Source: Callorhinus ursinus (lineage: Eukaryota; Chordata; Mammalia; Carnivora; Otariidae). Taken from it: a DNA stretch of 64,000 nt. Under the pieces are notes generated by a model. That model saw only the letters and a program-made list of their open reading frames with translations. It was not told where the DNA came from and searched no databases. Position numbers and translations under genes: made by a program. Shown one piece after another: positions 37,354 through 49,859 of the stretch. The stretch lies in the NCBI RefSeq assembly GCF_003265705.1, contig NW_020312902.1, positions 8,571,854 to 8,635,853 of the forward strand, written 5' to 3'. How positions within the stretch are numbered: position 1 is the first letter of the stretch; every line of letters begins with the position of its first letter.

Positions 37354-37480
37354 GGGTGCCTGGCTGGCTCAGTCAGAAAAGCATGTGACTCTTGATCTTA
37401 AGGTCATGAGGTCAAGCCCCATGTTGGGTGTAGAGATTACTTAAATAAGTAAAAATTAAAAAAAAAAAAAAAGAAAGAAG
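37354..37480 (+). mobile_element. Short old carnivore SINE 30
   Basis: GGTGCCTGGCTGGCTCAGTC with 'GACTCTTGATCTTAAGGTCA' and TTGGGTGTAGAGATTACTTA is an older, shorter SINE type lacking the CT-rich body, ending in an A run. Confidence 0.85.
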
Positions 37481-38424
37481 AAAGCAAACAGCTGATGAAC
37501 TGTTAAATTACTGGAAGTGGTAGCCTCTAGGAAGTAGAAACTGGAAGAGGAGAGACGAGGTAGATGAATGTTATTCTTTATAAGCCATTTAGTATTAGCG
37601 GACTCTTACAACTATATACATCTATTACTTCTTTTTTAAATGTTATGAATTTAAAATAAAAGATAACTACTTCACTTTCTATTCTTAGTAGTGCCAGAAA
37701 TTAAGAAGCATCTAACACATACTAAAGTTACACATTATTCATGAAATCATCACTTTTTAGATGAGCAATATTAAAAACTACAGAGAATTTTGAAAATTAA
37801 AATTATTGCTCTTCAGCATACTTCCAAAAGTTAAAACAGGTCATTCACTGTGTGATAACACATAATATATGATAACACAGAGCAATATTCTAAAAACCTT
37901 TGAAAATGCAGAAAATATCAGTGATTTCCTAAATCTCTTGACTTCCAAATTGTAATCTAATATTTTAGGATAGAGTCAGGCATAAAATAAACATTCAATA
38001 GATACTTTGGAGGGAAAAGAACAGTACCATAATTAACAGCATTAATTATAATAAATATAAATCCCATTTTTCTGAAGTTGATCCCAAGTTTTATTGTTAA
38101 TATATTCCATTCTTCCCTATAGTACTAGAAGCAGAAGATCTATTTCAAAGAATCTTACTGTGTAAGGCAAGTACATCACACAGAAAAGTGATTCTCAAAG
38201 GAAGTAAGGGACGAAAGGCTGGGAGGATAGCTGAATCTCCTTGTTGTGGTAGCTGCAGGAGAATGGAGGAGGTACCTTTTTCCAACCAGCTACACTCCCT
38301 ACTCCTAACCCCTTACTGGTTTATTTCAAGTTTTGAAGGCCTAATTGTTTAATATTCATTCATTCCACCTTTAGTTCTTTTTAGCACCTGTCACATGTTC
38401 AGATTCTTCTTATTTTACTGCAAT
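37481..38424. other. Unique intron sequence
   Basis: No element or gene recognised. Confidence 0.5.
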
Positions 38425-38481
38425 AAACAGCAAAAGACAATTTTTTTAACAGTTTTACTGAGGTAAAATTTACATACTAAA

Positions 38482-38672
38482 GGGGCGCCTAGGTGGCTCA
38501 GTCTGTTAAGCGTCTGCCTTCAGCTCAGGTCATGATCCCAGGGTCCTGGGATCTGAGCCCCGCATCGGGCTCCCTGCTCCACGGGAAGCCTGCTTCTCCC
38601 TCTCCCACTCCCCCTGCTTGTGTTCCTGCTCTCATTGTGTCTGTCAAATAAATAAAATCTTTAAAAAAGAAT
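38482..38672 (+). mobile_element. Carnivore SINE 31, inside an L1
   Basis: Exact 15-bp duplication AATTTACATACTAAA at 38467-38481 and 38673-38687. Confidence 0.97.
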
Positions 38673-38874
38673 AATTTACATACTAAAAAATTCACCCATT
38701 TTAAGGGTATAGTTTAATGAGCTTTAGTAAATTTACACAGTTGCATAACCTTTACCACAATCCAATTTGGGGACACTTCTATCACCCCAAACGTTCCTGC
38801 ATGCCCATTCGTAGTTAATCTCCATTCCCATCCCTCACTTACCATTGATCTGCTAATTTCTATAGTTTTGCCTT

Positions 38875-39109
38875 ATTTATTTATTTATTTTTTAAATATT
38901 TTATTTATTTACTTACTTATTTATTTATTTAATTATTTGGCAGAGAGATACAGAGAGAGAACAAGTAGGCAGAGAGGCAGGCAGAGGGAGAGGGAGAAGC
39001 AGGCTCCCCGCTGAGCAGGGAGCCCAATGCGGGGCTCGATCCCAGGACCCTGGGATTATGACCTGAGCCGAAGGCAGCCGCTTAACCAACTGAGCCACCC
39101 AGGCGCCCC
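38875..39109 (-). mobile_element. Carnivore SINE 32, inside an L1
   Basis: Exact duplication AGTTTTGCCTT at 38864-38874 and 39110-39120. The tail is an expanded ATTT/ACTT tract. Confidence 0.96.
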
Positions 39110-39731
39110 AGTTTTGCCTTTTTTAAAATAAATTTCACATAATGGAATTATACAATATGTACTGTTATGTATCTGACCTTATTTAATGTGTTTGTTGTTC
39201 ATCCACTTTGTTATATGTATGAGTGGTTTGTTTATTTTTATTGCTGGAGAGTATTCCACTGCATGAACATACTACATTTTGCTTGTCCACTCATTCAGCA
39301 GCTTACGGATATTTTGTTTCCAGCTTTTGGTGGTCATGAATAATGCTATGACCATCCACATTCAAGTGTTCCTGTGAACATGTGGAATAGGGGGCCTTCA
39401 TCCCACAGGACAGGACCTCATGCTTGCCACACTCTACCATTAACACCCAAGCTATTTACCAAAATGAAACACATACTGGTACTTAATAAGCGAATATTAA
39501 ATTCCTACCAATACTTAAATGTTTGTTTAAAGAATAAAAGAAACACGTTACTCGGCTATTCTAATAATAGGGGCTTCAACTTCAATTTTAAAAACACAAA
39601 CATAACTTTGTCTCCAATAAGTATACCTGCCACAAATAAACTGACAATGAGAATAATGATATTAAACACCCCTAGATCAACTTCATACAAAGCAATCAAT
39701 TGTGCCTAAGTCTCTCTAAAAGTCTTCTCAA

Positions 39732-39924
39732 GGGGCGCCTGGGTGGCTCAGTCATTAAGCGTCTGCCTTCGGTTCAGGTCAGGATCCCAGGGTCCTGGGA
39801 TCAAGCCCCGCATCGGGCTCCCTGCTCCGCGGGAAGCCTGCTTCTCCCTCTCCCACGCCCCCTGCTTGTGTTCCCTCTCGCTGTGTCTCTCTCTGTCAAA
39901 TAAATAAAATCTTAAATAAATAAA
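39732..39924 (+). mobile_element. Carnivore SINE 33
   Basis: Near-consensus body. Flanks AGTCTTCTCAA / TGTCTTCTAAA form an imperfect duplication. Confidence 0.95.
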
Positions 39925-39999
39925 TGTCTTCTAAAAAATATGGTCAACATTTCATTAAAAAATACCTTCAGATGTACATGATCATGCTCAAAGTATTCA

Positions 40000-40095
40000 G
40001 CCATTCATTCAGTATTTAATGAGTACCTACACTAGGAACACAAATACTCTAAAATTACAAAGTCCCTGTCCTCTTATAGTTCACATTCCATCATC
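40000..40095 (-). mobile_element. Ancient L2 fragment
   Basis: TTCATTCAGTATTTAATGAG, CACTAGGAACACAAATAC and AAAGTCCCTGTCCTCTTATA follow the inverted L2 3' terminus. Confidence 0.6.
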
Positions 40096-40199
40096 CACTT
40101 TTTGCCAATGAATAAAGAAATAAAGAAATAAGGCATGATTTATTACAACTATATAACATACACTGGCATTTTAACCTTACATTGTTAGATTACCACCAT

Positions 40200-40450
40200 G
40201 TAATTCTATTTAATTATTTATACATACTTAAAAATGTTTAAATTTTATACATTGTATATATATACATTGTATATATATACAACAGTAAATTTTAATAATA
40301 ATATATATTTTATAAGTATATATTATATACTTAAATATTATATATTTTTATGTATATACAATACCTATATTATATATAATATATAATAAATTGTATACAT
40401 TGTGTATATATATACCTTGTATACATACATATACTATATAAATTTTATAT
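40200..40450. repeat. AT-rich satellite-like tract
   Basis: TATATA/TACATTG units recur irregularly (ACATTGTATATATAT twice at 40250-40280 and variants to 40440). Low complexity. Confidence 0.8.
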
Positions 40451-41090
40451 ATTGTTTTGTTTCTTTAAATGGATTAAGTATGATATTTGTGCTAAATTCC
40501 ATAAAAATATTAGAATTTGAGCTTTTAGGAACCTCCCTAATAAACAATGGTTCTATAGAAAAATGAGATTCAAATACTTCTTTTTGGCTTATAGTACTAC
40601 TTCCAAGAAAGTAACAAGCCTTCCGGAGGACAAATGACTGAATAACATGTTAAAATGATAATATTAAGAACACCAAATGGTTTTAGAGCCAGGCTAGAAG
40701 TCTAAATTTTAAATTATAACTTCTGTGCATTGACTGTTACCAAAAAAGACTACAGAAACCAATCCTAGCAGATTCAGGATTAACAATAATATATCATCCA
40801 GAGTTTTTGTGAAATCTGAAGATCACTTTTTTTCCTGTTATTCATATTGAAGATATATACTCCCACACAAAATTATGGTAATCAAAATTAAAAACCGCAA
40901 AATTTACATTTCCTCTAATACCAAGACAAACTTACTACATCTTACCCTCTAGTCTCTTATTACATAAAAAGAAAGGTTCTTTACAGTTCCTCAAAGAGAA
41001 TCCGAATTGTCCCTAATTAATCAAAATAAGAATAAAGGAAAATCAGTTGCTTTATCAAAATACATTGACTGAGACTAAAATTACGTTCTT
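40451..41090. other. Unique intron sequence
   Basis: No element recognised. Confidence 0.5.
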
Positions 41091-41273
41091 TGGGCGTCTG
41101 GGTGACTCAGTCGTTAAGCGTCTGCCTTCCACTCAGGTCATGATCCCAGGGTCCTAGGATTGAGTCCTGCATCGGGCTCCCTGCTCCGTGGGGAGCCCGC
41201 TTCTTCCTCTGCCTCTGTCTCTCATGAATAAATAAATAAATAAATAAATAAAATCTTTAAAAATAAATAAAAT
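41091..41273 (+). mobile_element. Carnivore SINE 34
   Basis: The body lacks part of the CT-rich segment (CCTCTGCCTCTGTCTCTCAT then the AATA tail). Flanks AAAATTACGTTCTT / AAAATTATATTCTT. Confidence 0.95.
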
Positions 41274-41297
41274 AAAATTATATTCTTCTATAATTTA

Positions 41298-41506
41298 TTT
41301 TTTTTTATTTTTTTTTAAAGATTTTATTTATTTATTTGAGAGAGAGAGAGAATGAGAGATAGAGAGCATGAGAGGGAAGAGGGTCAGAGGGAGAAGCAGA
41401 CTCCCCGCCGAGCAGGGAGTCCGATGTGGGACTCGATCCCGGAACTCCAGGATCATGACCTGAGCCGAAGGCAGTCGCTTAACCAACTGAGCCACCCAGG
41501 CGCCCC
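41298..41506 (-). mobile_element. Carnivore SINE 35, inverted next to SINE 34
   Basis: Exact 18-bp duplication ATATTCTTCTATAATTTA at 41280-41297 and 41507-41524. Only 24 bp separate it from SINE 34, so the two can pair. Confidence 0.97.
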
Positions 41507-41524
41507 ATATTCTTCTATAATTTA

Positions 41525-42369
41525 AAAATGCCCATTTCAAATGGCTTCAAAGCTCTCATCATGTGGCCTCCACAAATGGTGTTTACATAGTGTTTTCAAA
41601 AGACTATCAAAAATATTTCCCCTAATAAAGAAATGTAATGAAATAAATACCACACCGAAACCTTTTTATCCAATGTCATAAAACTAAATAAAAAGAAAAC
41701 CCACAACACTTTTCCCCTGAAATGTATGTAGTAACATTAATAACAAAATTATCTACCAAACCAAATATATTCTCTTATAAGAAATTACTTAAATAAAACA
41801 TAAGGAATTTCACTTATACTAAGTTATGGAATCCCTATATCTCCTTCAATGTATGTCAAAGTTAATGAATAAGTATATACTGTGAATCTATAACATTTCT
41901 ACAATAACCTATTGTAATCTCTTCTGTGAATTTAAATAATTTAATCTGTATACTGTCATCTGACAAATATAGCCACGTTTATAACATCTTACTGACTTGT
42001 TTAATTTACCATTTCATTACACACATATTTTTCCAAATACACCATAAGCTCCTCTATGGTAGAGAAGCATGTTCTATGTACATAGTATAAGTTTGGTAAA
42101 TTTGGTTACTAATTACCTTTAAGAAAGCAGTATCAATAACTAGTGAAAAAGGAAGCAAATTGAGGAAGCAAATTGCAAAAGTTGAAAAGCAATGGTGGGA
42201 AAGTATTAAAGCAGTAGATGCAAACCACACGTTTCAGACATTTGGCAGAGCAGAAAAGGAGAGTGCTAACACATAAATTTCAGGTTACAGTCACTAAGTC
42301 TTACTTTTTAAGTAAATTATTACGAAGGGCTGTTTGCTGATCCCAGAGAAACAAATCCCAGGGATTTGT
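41525..42369. other. Unique AT-rich intron sequence
   Basis: A tandem GAAGCAAATT(G) repeat occurs near 42151-42175. Nothing else recognised. Confidence 0.5.
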
Positions 42370-42547
42370 CTTATCTCCTGGTTCTACCTGTGCAAGTTAC
42401 CTTGCATGCCAGTCCAGTTTCCTCATCAAAAAAAAAATAAGGAAAATATTTTCATTTTACCTCACAGAACTGTTCTGAAATTCAAATGAGGTAATAATAT
42501 ACATTAAAGGGCTTTACAGACAAGTAGTATGTTAAACGCAGGGGGTT
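42370..42547 (+). mobile_element. MIR remnant
   Basis: TGTGCAAGTTACCTTGCAT, CAGTTTCCTCATC and AATGAGGTAATAATATACAT follow the MIR order and lead into an ATT microsatellite. Confidence 0.7.
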
Positions 42548-42549
42548 AC

Positions 42550-42589
<40 letters not shown>
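42548..42589. repeat. (ATT)n microsatellite
   Basis: About fourteen uninterrupted ATT units, probably grown from the TATTATT end of the adjoining MIR. Confidence 0.95.
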
Positions 42590-42885
42590 GAAGACGGATC
42601 CTACCCTTTGACCCAACAATTTTAATTCTTGATGTTTATCCTAAGAATCTAGGTGGACAAACGTACAAAGGTTATCTGCAAAAAGATGTTCAGAGTAGCC
42701 CTGTTTTGAATGAAAAAAAATCTAAAAATAACTTAAATGTCATCAATGGATGACTGGCTTAACAAATTATGGTAAAACATGAAACAGAATATCATGCTAT
42801 AATTTAATATGATTTAACAGATGTGTATGAACATGAAAAAAATGTTCAAGATAAGATAAAGCAAGAGGTTCAACTTGAGATGCCT
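42590..42885 (+). mobile_element. Old L1/HAL1-type fragment
   Basis: TTGACCCAACAATTTTAATT, ATCAATGGATGACTGGCTTA and AACAAATTATGGTAAAACAT follow the sense ORF2-end/3' UTR pattern. Confidence 0.65.
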
Positions 42886-43521
42886 TCCTTTATCTATCAA
42901 AATTAATCAGGTCCTCCCCATTACACTCCTCACAGGATCATCTATTTTTCCTATATTAAACTCATCATAGTTTGAAATAATATATTTATACGTTTACTTG
43001 ACAACATGTGTTTCCTTCATCAAATGGTAATGAAGATGCTGTACACACATACACTCTCTCTCTCACACATACACACACCTACATACATACGCAGAGGGGA
43101 GAGAAAGCTGCCAGTATTTTAAAATGTAGGAAGCCAAAAAGAAAAATAAAAACAATCTAACAAAAAAATATGCATGCTTATATTACATCAGCACTATTGA
43201 CCAAAAATGGGATCTGGAAATACATTTTGTCAAACGATACCATCAAAGCTCTTTGATTAGATTAGTATCTTCAAAACTGTCTTCACTTAAGAAGTGACAA
43301 GAATCATGCTATGTCCAAAAGAATGCAATGCTGTTTCCTTTGTAAGGAGAAATCTAGAAGAAAAAGCTTTCTTCAGGTCAATAGTCTCATCTGGTTAGAA
43401 TGATGCACATTCTGCTGAAAATCCAGCTTGATATTAAATCAACCACCACCTATAGTTAGTTATCTCTTACCATCTCTAAGCCACATGAGTTTTAATCATA
43501 AAATGAGTGATAATATCTTAC
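42886..43521. other. Unique sequence downstream of the candidate exon
   Basis: Contains a short ACAC/CTCT-rich run at 43040-43080 and no recognised element. Confidence 0.5.
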
Positions 43522-43605
43522 CTTCATAAAGCAGAGAACTATTCCGAATGAAATCTTGAATTCCCTTTTTATAATTTGTGATCTTCCACACCATGTACTC
43601 AATAT
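43522..43605 (-). other. Candidate unassigned exon inside MXI1 intron 2
   Basis: On the minus strand an 84-nt segment lies between a good acceptor (CGGCCTTTTTCCAG) and a near-consensus donor (GAAG then GTAAGA). Its length is a multiple of three. Two of three frames are open. In one it reads IEYMVWKITNYKKGIQDFI and eight more residues. In the phase set by MXI1 exon 2 it gives Arg-Tyr-stop. I do not recognise the peptide. It could be a regulated poison exon of MXI1, an exon of a nested gene, or a chance pair of splice signals. No repeat family was recognised in it. Confidence 0.4.
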
Positions 43606-44174
43606 CTGGAAAAAGGCCGCTAATCAAATAGGAACAGAAGCAGCTATCCTACTGACTTACAAGGCATGATCATCAAGTCTCCTTGAAACAATACTTCCAT
43701 AAGGGAATGTGTCCTTTAGAAACTCCAACAGCAAACTTATGCTTCAATGAAGCATTTAATGGAAAGTCTGAGTTTGTTTACAGTGAGGTACATAAATAAT
43801 TCTTGATAATTTTTCATTTAAACTCAGTTTTAGGGGAAGACAGAATATCACAGAAAATATCACACAGGAGGTGTTAATCACTCAACATTTGGAAAATACT
43901 GAAGAACAATACTAACATCACAAAGAGTTTAACTGCTACTAATCTCTACTTTTGTCCTGATACTCTGAGTTATCTATTCGATAGAGACTCAGGAACAATT
44001 TCTTGATATAGAAAATTTGAAAAGCAAAGAATAGTAAAAAGAAATTTCACAATAAAAATAAGGTTTCATTCAACTATTCAGTGAACAAAGAGGTACATAT
44101 TTAAGAATAAAAATAGAAGATATAACAAATTTCAAATTACTTCTACTGGTAAAAGGATAGTTTCTTAAAAAAAG
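43606..44174. other. Unique sequence upstream of the candidate exon
   Basis: No repeat seen. The acceptor-side pyrimidines of the candidate exon are at 43608-43616 (read on the minus strand). Confidence 0.5.
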
Positions 44175-44182
44175 AATTCACC

Positions 44183-44379
44183 GGGGCGCCTGGGTGGCTC
44201 AGCCGGTTAAGCGGCTGCCTTCGGCTCAGGTGATGATCCCAGGGTCCTGGGATTGAGTCCTGCCATCAGGCTCCCGGCTGAGCAGGGAGCCTGCTTCTCC
44301 CTCTCCCTCTGCCTGCCTCTCTGCCTACTTGTTCTCTCTCTCTGTCAAATAAATAAATAAAATCTGTAAAAAAAAAAAA
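44183..44379 (+). mobile_element. Carnivore SINE 36
   Basis: Head GGGGCGCCTGGGTGGCTCAG. Short duplication AATTCACC at 44175-44182 and 44380-44387. Confidence 0.96.
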
Positions 44380-44517
44380 AATTCACCACTACTTCCCCCA
44401 AAAACCTAATAATCCATGAAGAAGACAAAAAGTCTTTAAAGCTGAAAATATAACAATACAATCATTCCCTTTAAGACTAAAACATTTCATAATTCTGTAG
44501 TTTAAGAAAAGTTAAAA

Positions 44518-44711
44518 CAGGGCGCCTGGGTGGCTCAGTCGTTGAGCATCTGCCTTCGGCTCAGGTCGTGATCCCAGGGTCCTGGGATCGAGCCCCACAT
44601 CGGGCTCCCTGCTCGGCAGGAAGCCTGCTTCTCCCTCTCCCACTCCCCCTGCTTGTGTTCCCTCTCTCGCTGTGTCTCTCTCTGTCAAATGAATAAATAA
44701 AATCTTAAAAA
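44518..44711 (+). mobile_element. Carnivore SINE 37
   Basis: Near-consensus copy. Flanks AAGAAAAGTTAAAA / AAGAAAAATTAAAA. Confidence 0.96.
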
Positions 44712-44725
44712 AAGAAAAATTAAAA

Positions 44726-46775
44726 TAAAGCCTTATAAGCAAAAGGAAAGCTGTTCTGTTTTCTAATGTCCTCAATCCTAACAAGTGGAATTGAAATGTG
44801 GCTGGTCTTGTGAGATTCTTTAATATCCAAAGGATACCAAATAGAATAAATTTTTCATCAACTTAAAAATCAAACATAAATTGGTACTTACTATGACTTT
44901 CTACATCACCTTAAAACAATGCAATTACTATGTGTCATAGGCTCATACCAACATTTATTGCCAATATTTGACAGACATATGGTTCTTGCGGGTACGTTTA
45001 TGATTTTATTTTCACGACAGGATGACAATGAGTGTTCTTTAAAATTAATTGCAACATTCTATAGTCTACTATAATACACATATATTATACTATAGTATAC
45101 TATAATATACATTTAAAAGAAGTTGGAGATTTTTATTCTTCAAATACTACATATTATCTTCCTTTCCAAATATATTATCGTTAACATCCTTTAGAATACA
45201 ATGTAATCAGAGTTTGCCAAAGCAGGAGTTATATCACATTATATCACTTATTTTTTTTCTCTCCTTTGTACTTATATGAAAATAAGATTTCAAGAGTTAT
45301 ATCAGGGAGATGATATTATACCTGATAATATCACGGGGAAAAAGCCAACCAACATTATATTTGAAAGATGCTACAATGTCAGGGAAACAAATATCACCTT
45401 ATGACAAACAAGATATCAACATCCAAGATGCATAATAGTAACAGCAACTTCCACACAAGTAGCTTTTTGATCAGGAAAATAAGACAGATATCCTCATAAC
45501 TCTATTCCTTTCCTTGTTTCAGATGACTAATGGAAAATTTTTACAAGTCTTCTTTCTGCTTTATGTAACCAATATAATAAAATTTCTACTAAATCCAGTA
45601 ATAGGCCTAAAGTTAACAGATGTCCATAAGGTCTCCTTCAAATGTACTAACAACCCCATTTCCCACATACCCCAGCATCGGAAATTGATCCTTGGCTCCT
45701 CTATTCCATGAAGCAGAAGTTTTAAACAAATGGTAAGGAAAAATAATTTCTAGTGTTTGACTTTAACATACTAGTTCTCATCTATAGGCCCCAGTCTAAA
45801 CCCCACACATGGGTGGACCTTAATATATTCTAAAATCTATTTCTTGCTCTCTCTTTTTCTTTCCTTCTTACTACTTATATTCCTCTGAAAAATTATCTTC
45901 CTTAGTCTTGGGTGGTCCAATGTATACATAATTATTTTCCCATGGATACTATAAGAACATGGCATGCCTGTAGTTTTACAGATTTTCTGATGTGCTGTGC
46001 TAAAACATACAGTAATTAGCACTGTGGTCCCACACACAATAGTAGAATCCTAACAGGAACACTACCATGAAACAGAAACACCACTTAGTCAAAACCCCAA
46101 GCTGAACAAAGTATAAGTCAATAGATGACAAAGATTTACTAAAGACCTGTAACATAACTGGTAAAATCTAGAAATGTGTATCTTATTTATGCATCCATAA
46201 TCCTTGAATTGTCAGTAACAATGTCACATCTGCAATGATGGAGTGGTATACTGAATAACTAATATTGTAACTGATCTCTAGAACTGTCAATAAATCAGTG
46301 TCATAGAACTTCAGAGGAAAAAGGGACCTTGGTAAATATGTAGTCCTTCCCTTCATTTTACAGATGAGAAGAGGGACGAAGAAAAAATGTAATAAGATCA
46401 TTTACGTGATGTCTACAAAATAAGAAAGACTCAGTAAATACTTGTAGCATGACAAAACCCAGGTCTGGTTTCCTATGTGATACTCTTTGCATGTCTCTAA
46501 ATTAAAAAACAAAAACAAAAAAAACCTTTTTTAATCTACACATGGATTGAAAAACCCATGAATTTGAATTCTTGAAATATAGATCCTAGTTGCTGACACT
46601 GAACCAAAGAAACTGTGAAGAACAAAAAAATTCATAATGCTGCATATCATATTACATATTTTCATCCCAAAACTCTCATACCATAAAAAACCCTCTAGAC
46701 CAACCGACACACAAACATAAATACAGCATATTAAGCTTATAGCTAACTATTTTTATAATTTTAAAAGTTAAGTTT
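44726..46775. other. Unique intron stretch
   Basis: About 2 kb without a lineage-specific repeat. A faint ancient-repeat block (TTTTACAGATGAGAAGAGGG) is near 46355. No coding signal. Confidence 0.5.
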
Positions 46776-46790
46776 AAAAAACACAGAATA

Positions 46791-46979
46791 GGGGCGCCTG
46801 GGTGGCTCAGTCGTTAAGTGTCTGCCTTCAGCTCAGGTCATGATCCCAGGGTCCTGGGATCGAGCCCCGCATTGGGCTCCATGCTCAGCAGGGAGCCTGC
46901 TTCTCCCTCTCCCTCTGCCTGCCTGTCTGCCTACTTGTGATCTCTCTGTCAAATAAATAAATAAAATCTTTAAAAAAAA
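46791..46979 (+). mobile_element. Carnivore SINE 38, the last in the window
   Basis: Exact 15-bp duplication AAAAAACACAGAATA at 46776-46790 and 46980-46994. No further SINE of this kind occurs to 64000. Confidence 0.97.
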
Positions 46980-46994
46980 AAAAAACACAGAATA

Positions 46995-48390
<1,396 letters not shown>

Positions 48391-49185
48391 CTAAAGTCCC
48401 TGCAGTAAAATGTTGCTGAAAACAGCAGAAGAAAAGGAGGTAATATTTTCCCACTTTTTGCTTGGGAAGATAAAATTCTCCTTACCAGGACATCGATTCT
48501 GTAACATTATATACAGACCCAACCCATCACCAGAGAGGGGTACAGATACTTCCTCTAAACCAAGTAATTTCTCCATCCTCTCCAAAATCCTTTTCTCCAA
48601 GAATTCTTGACTGAAACACGCTGATTTCTAAGACTAGCCCCCATCCACCTCAATTATTTCACCCGCCTCGAAATCCCCCTTTAACTCTCTCCATTCTAGG
48701 TCTCTCCCTAAGCGTTCCATTTTCACGTATTTCAAACCATTTAATCGCCTCATCTCGGAGGACATGTTCCCCCCCGACACCTTAATTTCCAGAGTTCCTA
48801 CTCTTCACTCCCCAGTCTCTTTACCTCTCTTCTAGTCTCGGTCCCTAAATGGGGTCCCGTCTCCTCCCACCTCAGTTTCTCGAGGTCCCTTCCCCACAGG
48901 TGTGCACCCTCCTCCCCACGGGCTCCTCGGCAGGCATTCCCTTCCTCGGCCGCCAGCCTCGCCTCCTCCACCCCTACCTGCGCCGCCGCCTACCCCCTTC
49001 CTTCAGTTCTTTCTTCCCTCTTCCCTCCCAAGTCCTCGGGCTGGCGCCCACCCTCAACACACTCCCTCCCTCTGCTCTGGCCCACCTCCCCTCTGCCCCC
49101 AGATCCTCGTCCTCCCCGCACACACAGGCCCGCGCGGCCCCTCCCGCACCCCTCCCCTCGCAGGCTCCGGGTGCCCACCATCACC

Positions 49186-49500
49186 CGCACCCCTCCCCAC
49201 GCGCACCCCTCCTCACACCCCCCCTTACCACGCACCTCTCCTCACACGCACCCCTCACACACGCACCCCCGCCTCCCCGCATCCCTCCTCACCCACGCAC
49301 CTGTCGCCAGCGCACCGCTCCTCACACACGCACCCTCCCTCCCCTCACACACCCCTTCCCTCACACACGCGCTCCTCACTCACACTCCTCATGCACGCAC
49401 CTCTTTACACACGCACCCCTCACGCACGAGCCCTGCCTCCCGTGCTCACGCACGTACCCCGCTCCTCACACCCGCACCCTCCCTCCCCTCACACATCGCA
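49186..49500. repeat. Degenerate CAC/CACGC minisatellite
   Basis: About 315 bp is built from variants of CACACACGCACCCCTC and is almost free of G on the plus strand. On the MXI1 coding strand it is G/T-rich (GGGGTGCGTGTGTG). Eleven CACGC cores occur. It lies just downstream of exon 1 within intron 1. Confidence 0.8.
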
Positions 49501-49568
49501 CCGCATTCCCCGCGCGGAGGAGTGCGCGGGCTTGGGTGGTGGCGGAGGCGGGGGCGCCCAGCCGTTAC

Positions 49569-49641
49569 CTCGGTCTCGGCGCTCCAAAAACTCGGCCGCC
49601 TCAAGCAGGCGCTGCACGTTGATCATCCGCACCCTCTCCAT
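49569..49641 (-). CDS. MXI1: MXI1 coding exon 1 (SIN3-interaction domain)
   Basis: MXI1 is a nuclear bHLH-zipper protein that pairs with MAX at E-boxes and recruits the SIN3 corepressor, opposing MYC. This exon carries the N-terminal SIN3-interaction helix. The minus-strand reading begins MERVRMINVQRLLEAAEF and continues to residue 24. The amphipathic MINVQRLLEAAEFLE helix is the family hallmark. The ATG at 49641 has G at +4 but C at -3. The exon ends after one base of codon 25 at a GT donor (GTAACG at 49563-49568), and exon 2 supplies AG to complete a Glu codon. Compared with the human protein as I remember it, residue 5 is Arg instead of Lys and residue 23 is Asp instead of Glu, both conservative. 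The 5' UTR extent is not visible. Identity is near certain; the start is the family's usual one. Confidence 0.96.
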
Positions 49642-49803
49642 GGGCACCGCTGGTGGCGACCGGGGCCGCTCCGCGCTCCCTTCCCCGGCCGACAGGAGGC
49701 GCCGCAGGCGGCTACAGGCCGGCGCCGCCCCGGGACATGTGCGGCGGGCGGGCGGGCCAGCCCGGCCGCGGCTCGGCGCGCTCTCCGCCGCCCCTTGCCG
49801 CCC

Positions 49804-49839
49804 CCGCCGCGCCCGCCGCGCCCGCCGCGCCCGCCGCCG
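49804..49839. repeat. 9-bp GC-rich tandem repeat (CCGCCGCGC)
   Basis: Three exact units and one variant unit of CCGCCGCGC lie 163-198 bp upstream of the MXI1 start codon. Each full unit contains CpG steps, and the array sits in the presumed core promoter or 5' UTR. Confidence 0.8.
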
Positions 49840-49859
49840 CCGGCAAGCCCGCGCGCGGT

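Larger units (their letters stand above)
38425..39380 (-). mobile_element. Old L1 3' UTR, inverted, split by two SINEs
   Basis: TACTGAGGTAAAATTTACAT, TTGCATAACCTTTACCACAA, TAATGGAATTATACAATATG and GAGTATTCCACTGCATGAAC follow the inverted 3' end of mammalian L1. SINEs 31 and 32 interrupt it. Confidence 0.8.

Noticed and set aside
3661..46979. Recurring 60-100-codon frames with words like FLKILFIYLTERDTAREG or GGSVVKRLPSAQVMIPGS
   Set aside because: These are translations of the SINE body on either strand, not genes.
3673..46979. tRNA genes suggested by SINE heads
   Set aside because: The heads are tRNA-related but diverged and embedded in SINEs with A tails and target duplications; they do not fold as intact tRNAs.
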